Source of the DNA: Desulfuromonadaceae bacterium | GTDB lineage: Bacteria; Desulfobacterota; Desulfuromonadia; Geobacterales; Pseudopelobacteraceae | DNA length: 64,000 bases | Reading direction: 5' to 3' | Assembly: GCA_028687585.1 (NCBI GenBank) | Contig: JAQTZV010000011.1 | Coordinates: 1 to 64,000, forward strand | Shown: positions 1 through 9,025 of the stretch, piece by piece | Layout: each line of letters starts with the position of its first letter | Numbering within the stretch: position 1 is the first letter of the stretch | Program-made: the position numbers and the translations under genes | Notes under the pieces: model-generated | What the model saw: only the letters and a program-made list of their open reading frames with translations | Databases searched by the model: none | Told to the model about the DNA's origin: nothing

Positions 1-2
1 GA

Positions 3-125
3 AAGAGTCAGACTGATTGCCCAGAGGGCTTTCAGAAAATTGTTGGCGGCTTCACCGCCGCTACCGGATATAAATTTGATGCCGGCAACAGGGTGAACTT
101 CAATCAACTGCGTTTTTTAGGATAA
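3..125 (+). CDS. 3' end of an unrecognised gene, cut by the window edge
   Basis: An open frame enters from the left edge and stops at a TAA at 123-125. The last 40 residues end in [10 protein letters not shown] do not recognise the family. The abrupt switch about 20 bases later to the middle of a sigma54 activator suggests this is the end of something inserted there, possibly a transposase, but no inverted repeat or transposase motif can be confirmed from this fragment. Confidence 0.35.
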   Translation, partial: KSQTDCPEGFQKIVGGFTAATGYKFDAGNRVNFNQLRFLG

Positions 126-1020
126 TGGCTGTCGCTGCAAGGAATCGTTCATCGCCATCAATTGTGCTGCCATTCCTCATGATCTTGTGGAATCTGAGCT
201 GTTTGGTGTTGAAAAAGGTGCCTTTACGGGGGCGCTTGCTTCTCGCCCCGGGCGCTTCGAGCGGGCCAACGGGGGGACATTGTTTCTTGACGAGGTGGGT
301 GACCTGCCCCTTTCGGCGCAGGCAAAACTACTCCGAGTGTTGCAAGAAGGAGAGATTGAGCGTCTTGGGGGTACTAAAACGTACAAGGTAAACGTGCGCC
401 TGGTTACTGCAAGCAACATCAACTTACGGCAACTGGTTGAGGAAGGCAAATTTCGCTCTGACCTATATTTCCGAATCAACGCGTTGCAGATCAATATTCC
501 GCCACTTAGAGAGCGTGCGTTAGATATCCTATTGTTAGCCAAAAAATTTCTTAAGAAATATTCCTCCGTCAGTGGGAAAAAACTGCGAGGATTTTCCGAT
601 AAGGCTAAACTGGCATTACTCTCGTATCAATGGCCTGGCAACATTCGTGAACTACAGAATGTTGTGGAACGTGGGGTCATGCTTGCACCGAGTGGCACTC
701 ACGTTGCTATAAATCACCTGTTTCCGTCATACAAAAACGATGATTCCCTTGAGTTCGGACTAAACTCCAAAGGCAGTTTGAGTGCCGACCAGAGGGAACG
801 TGGAAAAGATTTTTGTGAGGCAATTCTGAACGGTATAATTTCACTGGAACAGGCAAATACCTTGCTTGCAGAAACAGCTGTAGAGAAAGCAAACGGCAAT
901 CTATCCGCCGCGGCGAGGATGCTCGGCCTGACTCGACCACAGCTTGCCTATCGACTGGAGCAACAGTCTGAAGGTGGTGTTAAGCCAGTAAAGACTAAGT
1001 CAACTTCTCGCCCTAAGTAA
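121..1020 (+). pseudogene. sigma54-dependent transcriptional activator, N-terminal half missing
   Basis: From about base 142 the frame matches the AAA+ domain of NtrC-type activators: [11 protein letters not shown], then the GAFTGA loop that contacts sigma54 (about residues 33-38 of the fragment), a Walker B region with FLDEVGDLP, an arginine-finger region, and a C-terminal Fis-type helix-turn-helix ([19 protein letters not shown]). The Walker A motif and any sensory or receiver domain that should precede it are absent, and an in-frame TAG lies at 118-120. The match begins within a few codons of the end of the neighbouring 3' gene end, so the gene was probably cut by an insertion or rearrangement. 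A GTG at 187 could start a shorter product, but without Walker A it could not hydrolyse ATP. It converges on the bbs operon, so it may once have been its activator. Confidence 0.8.
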
Positions 1021-1080
1021 AAAACCGATTGCGTTCGAAGTGCAGTGTAGCTTCTTGATGCCACTTCCTCATATGCCAAT

Positions 1081-1113
1081 AAAATACCCCGCTGCGAGCA
1101 GCGGGGTATTTTT
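1081..1113. terminator. bidirectional intrinsic terminator
   Basis: A perfect GC-rich stem (ACCCCGCTG pairing with CAGCGGGGT around CGAG) is flanked by an A-run on the left and a T-run on the right, so it can terminate on both strands. It sits between the convergent activator fragment and the 3' end of the bbs operon. Confidence 0.9.
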
Positions 1114-1170
1114 GCAGCCTTCAGAAATGCGAAGTACACCTCTGGCTTTTCGTTACTTGAAATAACTACG

Positions 1171-1920
1171 CTACGCCGCGTACAAGCTTCTCCCGCCACA
1201 CACGTAAAATACTTGACCCGTTATGAATGAGGCATCGTCGTCAACAAAAAATTTAATTGCATTCGCGATATCATCATCCTCGCCGATTTTTCCGGTAGGC
1301 TGCTTGGCAAGAAAGGCAAGCCGGTTCTTTTCAGGCAGTTCCTCCCACATGGGTGTATGAATAAGTCCAGGGGCGATACAGTTAACGGTAACTCCTTTTC
1401 GACCAAGTTCCAGCGCCAATGTTCTGGTAAGCCCCACCAAACCAGCCTTTGCAGAAGCATACGGTGCTTGTCCGGCCCCACCAAGCCATGCCCGTGAAGC
1501 GATATTAATTATGCGGCCACAGCCTTTTTCAACCATATAGCCGTGTACAGCCTGACTACACAAAAAAGCGCCTTTCAAGTTGACATTTAGAGTTATATCC
1601 CAATCTTTTTCACTCAGATTCCTGATAGCGCCTGCTCTTTCCATCCCGGCATTATTGACAAGAATGTCCAGGGAGCCAAATGTTTCAACAGCGGACCTAA
1701 CCATTTCATTAACCGAATCATAATTGCATATGTCAGCAACTTTGCCCAGTACGTCAAAACCCTTCGCTTTAAATTCCGCAACTGTTAGTTCAACCTTTTC
1801 AGGAACTATGTCATTGATGACAATCTTAACACCCTGCTCCGCCAACCGCAGCGCCGTTTTCTTGCCCATACCGCTTGCTGATCCTGTTATTAATGCAACT
1901 TTACCATGTAAATTCGACAT
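1171..1920 (-). CDS. bbsD: 2-(hydroxybenzyl)succinyl-CoA dehydrogenase, catalytic subunit BbsD
   Basis: A 249-residue classical short-chain dehydrogenase, last gene of the bbs operon. It has the full cofactor and catalytic set: TGSASGMG at 12-19, NNAG at 89-92, Asn114, Ser142, Tyr154 and Lys158 (YASAK). BbsCD oxidises 2-(alpha-hydroxybenzyl)succinyl-CoA to benzoylsuccinyl-CoA with NAD+ in anaerobic toluene degradation. This is the subunit with intact NAD binding; its partner is the degenerate paralogue just upstream. A strong GGGAGGAG ribosome site precedes the ATG and the gene ends just before a bidirectional terminator. Assignment rests on family plus the complete bbs gene order. Confidence 0.88.
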   Translation of the reverse strand: MSNLHGKVALITGSASGMGKKTALRLAEQGVKIVINDIVPEKVELTVAEFKAKGFDVLGKVADICNYDSVNEMVRSAVETFGSLDILVNNAGMERAGAIRNLSEKDWDITLNVNLKGAFLCSQAVHGYMVEKGCGRIINIASRAWLGGAGQAPYASAKAGLVGLTRTLALELGRKGVTVNCIAPGLIHTPMWEELPEKNRLAFLAKQPTGKIGEDDDIANAIKFFVDDDASFITGQVFYVCGGRSLYAA

Positions 1921-1971
1921 CCTGCTCCTCCCGGAATAAATACGTAGTGTCTGAAATTTTATGAATCACAT

Positions 1972-2721
1972 CTATGCCGACATTGACGAGTAAATACTTT
2001 TGCCGCCACACACAATAAGATTTTGTCCGGTGACATATCTGCTTGAATCAACGGCCAGGTATGCTACCGCAAACGCAATGTCTTCCGGCTTTCCCAGGCG
2101 CTGCACAGGCATCACTCCAGCCGCTTTGGCTTCCGCCTCGGCAGACAGTTCATCAGCATGTTGTAACTTTATATCCCCTTTTATGACCTGATTTACCGTT
2201 ATGCCATCCTTTGCGGTCTCAAGCGCAAAAGAGCGTGTCATGCCGAATAAAGCAGACTTTGAGGTGCTGTAATTGGATCGATTCTGGACTCCCAGATATT
2301 CAAGGCTGCCGACAGTTACAATCCGACCGTATTTGCGTTTCTGCATTGCCGGTATTACATTCAGACAAAAGGAAATTACCGGGGTTAGATTCTCTTTCAA
2401 GGAACTCTCCCAATTGGTAAGAGTACCTTCAGAAATTGGGAGCCCATCTTTGTGATCAAAATTATTGATAAGAATATCAACGGCACCGTGTCTCTCCAAA
2501 AGATTTGCGACTGCTGCCTTTACTGAATTTGAATCGGTAGGATCGAGTGATACTTTGTCCAGCAGTGCACCTGCCACATCCTTATCGAGCGCAACTGCGT
2601 CAAGGCCCTGAGAATCGCTATCGACCAGGATTAATTTTGCTCCGCTTCTTGCGAATTTTATACTTATCGCCTGACCTACTTCGTTTGCGGCTCCTGCAAT
2701 TAGTGCAATTTTGTTTTTCAT
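1972..2721 (-). CDS. bbsC: BbsC, non-canonical SDR subunit of BbsCD
   Basis: Short-chain-dehydrogenase fold, 249 residues from the ATG at 2721; that start is chosen because GGAGGAC lies 9 bases upstream, while an ATG six codons earlier overlaps this site. The nucleotide-binding motif is degraded (AGAANEVG at 9-16 instead of TGxxxGxG) and NNAG is replaced by NNFD at 86-89. Asn111, Ser139, Tyr151 and Lys155 of the catalytic tetrad remain recognisable. In characterised toluene degraders BbsC is an inactive partner that forms a heterotetramer with BbsD; loss of the cofactor motifs here agrees with that role. The gene lies 51 bases upstream of bbsD and is of equal length, as expected of an ancient tandem duplication. 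Confidence 0.88.
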   Translation of the reverse strand: MKNKIALIAGAANEVGQAISIKFARSGAKLILVDSDSQGLDAVALDKDVAGALLDKVSLDPTDSNSVKAAVANLLERHGAVDILINNFDHKDGLPISEGTLTNWESSLKENLTPVISFCLNVIPAMQKRKYGRIVTVGSLEYLGVQNRSNYSTSKSALFGMTRSFALETAKDGITVNQVIKGDIKLQHADELSAEAEAKAAGVMPVQRLGKPEDIAFAVAYLAVDSSRYVTGQNLIVCGGKSIYSSMSA

Positions 2722-2765
2722 ATGACTCACGTCCTCCATGTCTGATTATTTGAAATTAGATCCGA

Positions 2766-3938
2766 CTACCAACCTCTCACCAACATATGCATCGTGCAGG
2801 CCGCATGCTCGGTACCGGAAAGACCGCCACCCGTCACATGTGACATCGCAACTTTGGGTGTCGGGCCAACCTGATGACCGCCGCACTCACCGCGCAACTG
2901 CATCACGTTTTGGGCAATCTGAGCAGCCCCGGATGCGCCGATAGGATGACCGTATGACAGCAATCCACCACGGGGGCTCACAACACACTGCCCGCCATAG
3001 GTTGATTGACCATCACGCAAAAATTTGAGGCCATCTCCTTTATTGCAGAGTCCCATACATTCATAGTAAAGCAGCTCCGCAATGGTAAATGCATCGTGCA
3101 ACTCAAGAATATTAACCTCTTTTGGGCCAATCCCAGATTCTTCATACAGCTTTTCTGATGTCGTTTCAGTGATGTCATCGCCGGTTATGTCTCTGGGACG
3201 GTTATGATAAGGTCCGGACTCCACGACCACACCGGCAACCTTGACCGGCTTGTCTATGCCAAGTTTTTTCATCATCTCCTTCGACCCGACCACAACTGCA
3301 GCCGCGCCATCAGCAATTCCGCAACATTGCTGAAGTGTCAGCGGATAGGCGACCATGCGAGAGTTCACAACCTCCTCGATAGTGATTGCCCCCTTGAACC
3401 AGGCATTGGGATTGTGGGTAGCATGATTTCTGTTCTTGACCGTGATCATGGCCAGATCTTCAAGTGTGGCTCCGGTCTCATGCATGTATCGTGTCGCCCG
3501 CATAGCATATTTTCCGGTCATTACCGCGCCATGCATCGTTTCGATATCCGACCGGGCAGCGCTGAAGGCGGCGCCACTCTGGCGATGCATCGTATGGTTT
3601 TCAGCTCCCACACCTATTGAGAGATCAGTCAGGCCAGTCGCGACATCCTTAATCGCGCAGAACACCGCCATGGCCCCGGCAGAGCAGGCACTCTGCACAT
3701 TAATGATGGGCAATTTCGGCCCACACATGCCAAGACCTCTGAAAATCGCTTGCCCGGCCGTCATGTCATTCATACCATTGCCGACATATGCGCTTTGAAG
3801 CATGTCAGGCCGGTCTATATTCGAACGCTTCATGGCCTGTAAAGCGGCCTCTCTTCCCAAGCCGTCAAAATCAATGGTATGCTTGCCGAACCTTGTTTCA
3901 CCGACACCTGCAATATATACTTCACGCTGTAATTTCAT
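2766..3938 (-). CDS. bbsB: benzoylsuccinyl-CoA thiolase, catalytic subunit BbsB
   Basis: A 390-residue thiolase-superfamily protein of the lipid-transfer/SCP-x-like type. The nucleophilic cysteine is Cys85 in SACSAG; the later HDAF and GHPIGASG segments supply the catalytic histidines. With BbsA it performs the last step of benzylsuccinate beta-oxidation, cleaving benzoylsuccinyl-CoA with CoA into benzoyl-CoA and succinyl-CoA. Benzoyl-CoA enters the central aromatic pathway and succinyl-CoA returns to the CoA-transferase BbsEF. An AGGAG site lies 8 bases before the ATG. It is directly downstream of the zinc-finger partner gene bbsA, matching known bbs operons. Confidence 0.9.
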   Translation of the reverse strand: MKLQREVYIAGVGETRFGKHTIDFDGLGREAALQAMKRSNIDRPDMLQSAYVGNGMNDMTAGQAIFRGLGMCGPKLPIINVQSACSAGAMAVFCAIKDVATGLTDLSIGVGAENHTMHRQSGAAFSAARSDIETMHGAVMTGKYAMRATRYMHETGATLEDLAMITVKNRNHATHNPNAWFKGAITIEEVVNSRMVAYPLTLQQCCGIADGAAAVVVGSKEMMKKLGIDKPVKVAGVVVESGPYHNRPRDITGDDITETTSEKLYEESGIGPKEVNILELHDAFTIAELLYYECMGLCNKGDGLKFLRDGQSTYGGQCVVSPRGGLLSYGHPIGASGAAQIAQNVMQLRGECGGHQVGPTPKVAMSHVTGGGLSGTEHAACTMHMLVRGW

Positions 3939-3996
3939 AAAGACATCTCCTGTTATTCATTGTTGTTAATTAATTATCCAAGTTACAGTGATACAC

Positions 3997-4443
3997 TTAC
4001 GCTGTTATCTTCTTGAATTTATAGCTCGTAATTGGAAGGTTATCGTTGTTCATCCTGATTGGCCCGATGGTCAACTCGACCTCTTCATCGCAGTGATATG
4101 TCCCGACTTCTCCCTCCAATTGGGCGAATACTCTCAGATTCTCCGGAAGATCCACATAGGCGAATATATATGGCGTCGCCAATCCCTGCTGACCAATGTA
4201 AATATCCGAGAAACTGTAAACCTTGGCTCTACGGGACAAAGCTACCACTTCAAATTCCTCTCCCCAGCAACCGGTGCAGAGAGTCACTTTAAAATCAAGC
4301 TGGCCGCATTTTTTGCAACGGTACCCTTTCAGATAGGGCAGACCACCATCCGTAGGGACTTCAAGGATGTCAGGATGAAAAAATGTAATGTCCGGTTCTT
4401 TTTCCTTCACTTTTTTCTTTGGGGCCTCTTCTTGATTTGACAT
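3997..4443 (-). CDS. bbsA: Zn-finger/OB-fold subunit BbsA of benzoylsuccinyl-CoA thiolase
   Basis: A 148-residue DUF35-type protein. A lysine-rich N-terminus is followed by a rubredoxin-like zinc ribbon with Cys43, Cys46, Cys56 and Cys59, then an OB-fold ending in a conserved-looking GPI segment. Such proteins form permanent complexes with thiolases; in toluene degraders BbsA is an integral subunit that shapes the BbsB active site and binds CoA. A good AAGGAGG site precedes the ATG. It sits immediately upstream of bbsB, 58 bases away, and 76 bases after the iron-sulphur oxidoreductase gene. Confidence 0.9.
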   Translation of the reverse strand: MSNQEEAPKKKVKEKEPDITFFHPDILEVPTDGGLPYLKGYRCKKCGQLDFKVTLCTGCWGEEFEVVALSRRAKVYSFSDIYIGQQGLATPYIFAYVDLPENLRVFAQLEGEVGTYHCDEEVELTIGPIRMNNDNLPITSYKFKKITA

Positions 4444-4519
4444 GTCGTTCCTCCTTGTTATTTACCTTCAATTTAGTTCTCTAGTAATTTGACTGCACAT
4501 ACCCGTTCACTTTGCACAT

Positions 4520-6484
4520 TTATGTTTCCATTTGACTGTAGACCAGTTCCGCGATGTCCTTGACCATCTGATCTTCCGTAAATTTTTTCAGACCATCGGT
4601 CAGCATCAGCATACAGAAGGGGCAGGCCGTTGCTATGGTAGCCGCACCGGTTTCCAGCGCCTCCTTGGCCCGAGTCTGATTGATGCGCGTCCCCGCCTCT
4701 TCGGTCCAGTAATTGCCCCCTCCGGCACCGCAACAGAAACTTTCGCTGCCATGTCTTTTCATTTCAACCAGCTGCCCTACCGACGACACTACATCACGCG
4801 GATCGGACAGGATATTGTTGTGTCTGCCCAAATAACAGGGATCATGGTAGCAGACTGATTCGCCATTGTTTTTCAGGCGTATTGTCCCGGCAGTAATCAG
4901 GTTGCGCAGAAAAACCGCATGGGGGATGACGGTGAACGTCCCCCCAAGCAGGGGATAGTGACTCGTAAAGCTGTTATAGCAGTGGGGGCACAAGGTGATG
5001 ATACTGGTCACCCCCAGCGACTTGAATTCTTCGATGTTCTCTCCGGCAATTTCACTGAACAGGAACTCATTGCCCATCTGTTTCGCCGGATCGCCGGTAC
5101 AACGGTTCTCTTCCAGAATACCGAACGAGACTCCGGCAGCTTTCAGTATATTGACCATAGCCCGACCGATATTCTGGGTCCGCTCTTCATAAGCAACCGA
5201 ACAGCCGATCCAGAGGAGATATTCCGTCTTACCCTGTTCAAAAATTGGAACATCGAGTCCCTTGCGCCAGTCGTTGGGTCCGAACCCGGTGCCGACAAAG
5301 GGATGATGCCTGGCCTCCAGGCTCCGGTGGGCCTGGCCCATGATGTCGGGTATTTCCGAGCGTTCCATAAGCAGATGCTGTCTCATACCCAGAATGGCAT
5401 TGGGCTGGTTGATCGATACGGGACAGGCCTCCATGCATGCCGCACAGGTGGTGCAACTGTAGATGGTGTCGATGGATACGGCATCCAGAAGCGTATCGTC
5501 CCCCGGCTTGTTCTCCTGGAAATAATCCCCAAGAGTGATCATGATGTTTTTGGGCGAGAGACTCTTGCCGGTCTGGGCGGCGGGGCAGACCTCATGGCAG
5601 CGCCCGCAGCGGAGACAGGTGGATATATCCAGGAGGTTTTTCCAGCTCATATCAGACACTTTACTGATCCCGAGGGCCGGAACTTCGTCGCCCTCACCTT
5701 CAAAAGCCTCAAAGTTGATAACTCCCATTTTGGGACCGGGGACCGGCAGGTCAAGGCCCGCATTGATCGGGGCAAGCACCAGATGCACCAGCGGCGAATA
5801 CGGGAGGTATGCAATCAAGGAGAGCACCATGAGGCCGTGCACCCACCAGAGATAACGGTGCAGTGACGAAAGCGATCCAGCAGAGGTCAGGAGCGGCGCC
5901 AGCCAGTTACCGGCAAATGAGCCGGGATCGGGACCGTTCTGGGCAATCCGTAACCCCTCCACAAGGAAACCGGTAACGATGATGGCGATGATCACCGTCT
6001 CGATCAGAATAAAACCGGAGTTAGCCCTGAAACAGGTCAGCCGCTCAGGCGGGAACAGTCTGCGAATCAAATGGAACAGTACGCCGGCCAATGCAGCCAC
6101 CCCGGCGGCGTCAAGTGCACATCCCATGAACCAGCGGTTGAATTCCCCACTGAATACGGGGAGTCCGAACAGCACATTCAGGATAACGAGGCAGGTACCG
6201 ATTCCCAGGATCACCATTCCCCAGAGCAGCAGGCCGTGGGCAATGCCGGTGAAAAGCTTTTTGTAGATACGTGTACCCACGATGCCCTTCATCAGGAAGG
6301 AACAGATATAAATCGGCCCGATTTTCATGGCTGTCAGAGTAAGCCCTAGGCTGACGCGCGCCTTACCCTGTCTGATCCGTTGCCAATGGCAAAACAACCC
6401 GTAGGCGAAAATCGCAAGTGCCGGTATGGACAGGAGGTCGATCAGCACTCCTTGGTTGATATTCCAGTAGGGCACCCGTCCCAT
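4520..6484 (-). CDS. membrane iron-sulphur oxidoreductase, likely ETF:menaquinone oxidoreductase
   Basis: A 654-residue protein with three parts. The first ~250 residues contain several hydrophobic helices of the nitrate-reductase-gamma type, which normally bind haem b. Two [4Fe-4S] motifs follow (CLRCGRCHEVCP and CTTCAACMEACP), then two CCG (heterodisulphide-reductase D-type) domains with CPHC and FCCGAGGG. Proteins with this order next to etfAB are thought to pass electrons from ETF to menaquinone. Here it would accept electrons from benzylsuccinyl-CoA dehydrogenase through EtfAB. It starts one base after the etfA stop codon with AAGGAG upstream, so it is cotranscribed and probably translationally coupled. 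Confidence 0.85.
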   Translation of the reverse strand: MGRVPYWNINQGVLIDLLSIPALAIFAYGLFCHWQRIRQGKARVSLGLTLTAMKIGPIYICSFLMKGIVGTRIYKKLFTGIAHGLLLWGMVILGIGTCLVILNVLFGLPVFSGEFNRWFMGCALDAAGVAALAGVLFHLIRRLFPPERLTCFRANSGFILIETVIIAIIVTGFLVEGLRIAQNGPDPGSFAGNWLAPLLTSAGSLSSLHRYLWWVHGLMVLSLIAYLPYSPLVHLVLAPINAGLDLPVPGPKMGVINFEAFEGEGDEVPALGISKVSDMSWKNLLDISTCLRCGRCHEVCPAAQTGKSLSPKNIMITLGDYFQENKPGDDTLLDAVSIDTIYSCTTCAACMEACPVSINQPNAILGMRQHLLMERSEIPDIMGQAHRSLEARHHPFVGTGFGPNDWRKGLDVPIFEQGKTEYLLWIGCSVAYEERTQNIGRAMVNILKAAGVSFGILEENRCTGDPAKQMGNEFLFSEIAGENIEEFKSLGVTSIITLCPHCYNSFTSHYPLLGGTFTVIPHAVFLRNLITAGTIRLKNNGESVCYHDPCYLGRHNNILSDPRDVVSSVGQLVEMKRHGSESFCCGAGGGNYWTEEAGTRINQTRAKEALETGAATIATACPFCMLMLTDGLKKFTEDQMVKDIAELVYSQMET

Positions 6485-6485
6485 T

Positions 6486-7373
6486 TTAGGCGTTCTCCTT
6501 CAGAGCATTGATCAGTGCCGGTACAGCCTTTTTATAGTCGCCGACGATACCGAAGCGGGCACGTTTGAACACATTCGCATCATTATCCTTATTGATGGCA
6601 ACAACGCACTTGGCATTGGAAATGCCTGCCAAATGCTGGCTTGCTCCTGATACACCAACAGCAAAGTAGACACTGGGCGCGACAATTTTACCGGTCTGGC
6701 CAATCTGGGCACCTGGTGGCATCCACCCCTCATCAACCGCACCACGGGATGCGCCGACAGCTCCGTTCAGAAGTCCGGCCATATCCCTCAGGAGGGCAAA
6801 ATTCTCGGCAGCACCGATTCCTCTGCCACCGGTGACAATGACTTCGGCGTCTTCAAGTGGAACGCCCTGGCGCTCTTCTTCAATTTCCTCAAGAAGTGTA
6901 ATTCTCTGGGGTCCAACCGGAAGATCAGTGGTTGCCACCGCCCCTTCCAGCACAGCAGCCTCAAAGTATTTGCGTTTAATTGTCAAAACCAGCGGTCCGG
7001 CTTCCAGTTTGTAGTTGGCAACGGCCTTGGATCCATACAGAGACCTTTCGATAGTCAGGTCATCCCCCACACCGGTCACTTCGGAAAGGATCGGGGCTCC
7101 CAGACGGACTGCCAGCGGGCCGGCAATTCCGGTCCCGATTGCGGTTGTGCTGAGTAGAATCAATTCGTAGCCTTCTTTGCTGATAAGCTCTGACAGAGCC
7201 GCTCCGATATTTGCCCCCAGAGTGTCCGCCACGCGGTAGGCCGTACCGTAGCTGCCCGAAATATCGTCGGAGCCCAGCACAACTATATCCGGAGTAGCGC
7301 AGAACAGTCTGCTGACGGTAACCAACTCTCCTACTATCTTGGGATTCGCCGTTTCTATAATAAGCGTTTTCAT
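6486..7373 (-). CDS. etfA: electron transfer flavoprotein alpha subunit
   Basis: A 295-residue ETF alpha chain. The C-terminal FAD domain is clear: GGRGIGAAENF, then the SRGAVDEGW and GQTGKIVAP segments, and a final NKDNDANVFKRARFG stretch. The ATG at 7373 is chosen because it overlaps the etfB stop as ATGA and has AAGGAGGA upstream; the open frame extends farther upstream only as an overlap of etfB. With EtfB it carries electrons from BbsG to the downstream membrane oxidoreductase. It has a full FAD domain but is slightly shorter than typical (~310-320) ETF alpha chains. Confidence 0.92.
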   Translation of the reverse strand: MKTLIIETANPKIVGELVTVSRLFCATPDIVVLGSDDISGSYGTAYRVADTLGANIGAALSELISKEGYELILLSTTAIGTGIAGPLAVRLGAPILSEVTGVGDDLTIERSLYGSKAVANYKLEAGPLVLTIKRKYFEAAVLEGAVATTDLPVGPQRITLLEEIEEERQGVPLEDAEVIVTGGRGIGAAENFALLRDMAGLLNGAVGASRGAVDEGWMPPGAQIGQTGKIVAPSVYFAVGVSGASQHLAGISNAKCVVAINKDNDANVFKRARFGIVGDYKKAVPALINALKENA

Positions 7374-8125
7374 AGGTACCGCTCCTCCTTGAGCCTTTTC
7401 AGCAGCACCCGTGCCGCTTCTTCCATATCTTCGGCCGGAATGAGTTCGCAAACTGATTCCATCTTGGGAATTTTTACCGAAATCTCTGCAACGGTCATCT
7501 TTTTCGCGCCGATTTCCGCCAGTTTTTCCACCGGTTTCTTTTTGGCGCCGAAAATCGCTTTTACCGCAGGGATTCTGGGTACGTTTTCCGGGATACTGGT
7601 GATGGAAAGCAGCCCGGCGCCACATACTTTCATCACGCGTTTGCCCGTATCCGTGAGTTGGGAGACTTTCCAGCCATCCGCCAAACTTTCGGCAGCACAG
7701 GCCTGGGGGATAAAGGGGAAGTCAAGCATGCCAGCCAGCAATCCCGGCACCACCCCGCGGTCCATGTCGGAGGACTGGCGACCTGCCAGAATAAGATCTA
7801 CCTCACCCAGTTTGGCTATCGCCTCTTTCAGGTTGGCGGCAATGACAAAGGGGTCATCCGCGTTCCCCTCAACTAGAACCAATTTGTCCGCTCCCATAGC
7901 CAAGGCCTTTCTGAGGAACTGAACATCCTCACTCTGGCCATAGGAGACAATCGTCAACTCGGCGGCATGTTTTTCTTTCAGCTGCACGCCGAGCTCAACG
8001 GCATTTTCATCATAAAGCCCGATCATTCTGGTGTATCGAGGGTGTGCCCGGTTCCCTACCAGTTCGAAATCCGCCGATGGGACCTCATAATCCGGTACCA
8101 CTTTTGCCAAGACAACAATATGCAT
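7370..8125 (-). CDS. etfB: electron transfer flavoprotein beta subunit
   Basis: A 251-residue ETF beta chain. It shows the AMP-binding half-domain with DENAVELGVQLKE, the ADKLVLVEG strand and the signature region LILAGRQSSDMDRGVVPGLLA. It is the electron acceptor for acyl-CoA dehydrogenases, here most likely BbsG two genes upstream. GGCAGGAG precedes the ATG and the stop overlaps etfA by 4 bases. Its location inside the bbs operon argues for an ETF dedicated to benzylsuccinyl-CoA oxidation. Confidence 0.92.
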   Translation of the reverse strand: MHIVVLAKVVPDYEVPSADFELVGNRAHPRYTRMIGLYDENAVELGVQLKEKHAAELTIVSYGQSEDVQFLRKALAMGADKLVLVEGNADDPFVIAANLKEAIAKLGEVDLILAGRQSSDMDRGVVPGLLAGMLDFPFIPQACAAESLADGWKVSQLTDTGKRVMKVCGAGLLSITSIPENVPRIPAVKAIFGAKKKPVEKLAEIGAKKMTVAEISVKIPKMESVCELIPAEDMEEAARVLLKRLKEERYL

Positions 8126-8197
8126 ATGTGTGCTCCTGCCTACGAATATATTTAACAGACTTCCCTTTTTCCAAAAGGGTTCTTCCTTACTGTCCAG

Positions 8198-8968
8198 CTA
8201 CCTGCCTTTGTATTGTGGAGTCCGTTTCTCGGCAAAAGCCGTGAAACCCTCTTTGCGGTCTTCCGTATCACGCAGAGTCCCCCACAACAGGTAGGAGAAG
8301 TCGATCGCATGGCGCAGTGGCATGTCCATGCCCATAACAACGGCCTGTTTTGCGGCCATGACGCTCAGAGGAGCATTGGACGCTATCTTTTCGGCATATT
8401 TTCTTGCCAGATCCATGAGTTTGTCCGGTTCCACCACATCGCTGACCAGTCCGATACGATGCGCCTCCTGGGCGTCGATAAGTTCGCCGGTCAAAAGCAT
8501 CTTCATGGCCACAGCCTTGGGTATGGCCCGTGGAAGACACTGGGTTCCGTTCAGGCCGGCAAGACTTGCCACCTTCGTCTCGGTCAGGCCAAACTTGGCG
8601 GTGCTACTGCAAATCATCAGGTCGCAGGCCAGCGCCATCTCCAAACCGCCGCCAATGGCAAAGCCGTTAATGCAGGCAATGATCGGCTTCCACATCTGCA
8701 TATGCGGTATGATGGGCTGCCCTTCCTTGTAGTAGAGCGCGGCCATGCATTCGTCCGGAACCGGGGTCTTTTTCATGTCCGTACCGGTGCAGAAAGACTT
8801 TTCACCTGCGCCCGTCAGTACCGCCACACGGATCTCCGGGTTGGTTTTTACCTCGGCCCAGATCTCGGCAAGCCGTGTAACCGACTCCGGGTCCAGCGAA
8901 TTCATGGCCTCGGGCCGGTTCAGTGTGATATAGGCAACATTGCCCTCTTTAACAAAATCAACTCCCAT
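8198..8968 (-). CDS. bbsH: (E)-2-benzylidenesuccinyl-CoA (phenylitaconyl-CoA) hydratase
   Basis: A 256-residue enoyl-CoA hydratase/isomerase (crotonase fold). The oxyanion-hole segments AVLTGAGEKSFCTGTD and FAIGGGLEMALACD are visible. It hydrates the double bond made by BbsG, giving 2-(alpha-hydroxybenzyl)succinyl-CoA for BbsCD. A GGAGGGG site precedes the ATG. It lies between bbsG (57 bases upstream) and etfB (72 bases downstream), consistent with cotranscription. The substrate is inferred from the operon, because the crotonase fold alone does not define it. Confidence 0.88.
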   Translation of the reverse strand: MGVDFVKEGNVAYITLNRPEAMNSLDPESVTRLAEIWAEVKTNPEIRVAVLTGAGEKSFCTGTDMKKTPVPDECMAALYYKEGQPIIPHMQMWKPIIACINGFAIGGGLEMALACDLMICSSTAKFGLTETKVASLAGLNGTQCLPRAIPKAVAMKMLLTGELIDAQEAHRIGLVSDVVEPDKLMDLARKYAEKIASNAPLSVMAAKQAVVMGMDMPLRHAIDFSYLLWGTLRDTEDRKEGFTAFAEKRTPQYKGR

Positions 8969-9025
8969 TTTCCCCTCCTGATATTATTATGTGTTTCAAT
9001 TGAACGTATATAGTTCGTCTGAATT

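Noticed and set aside
4919..5866. A 315-codon plus-strand frame opposite the FeS oxidoreductase
   Set aside because: The minus-strand frame has clear cluster motifs; the plus frame has no start signal or recognisable domain.
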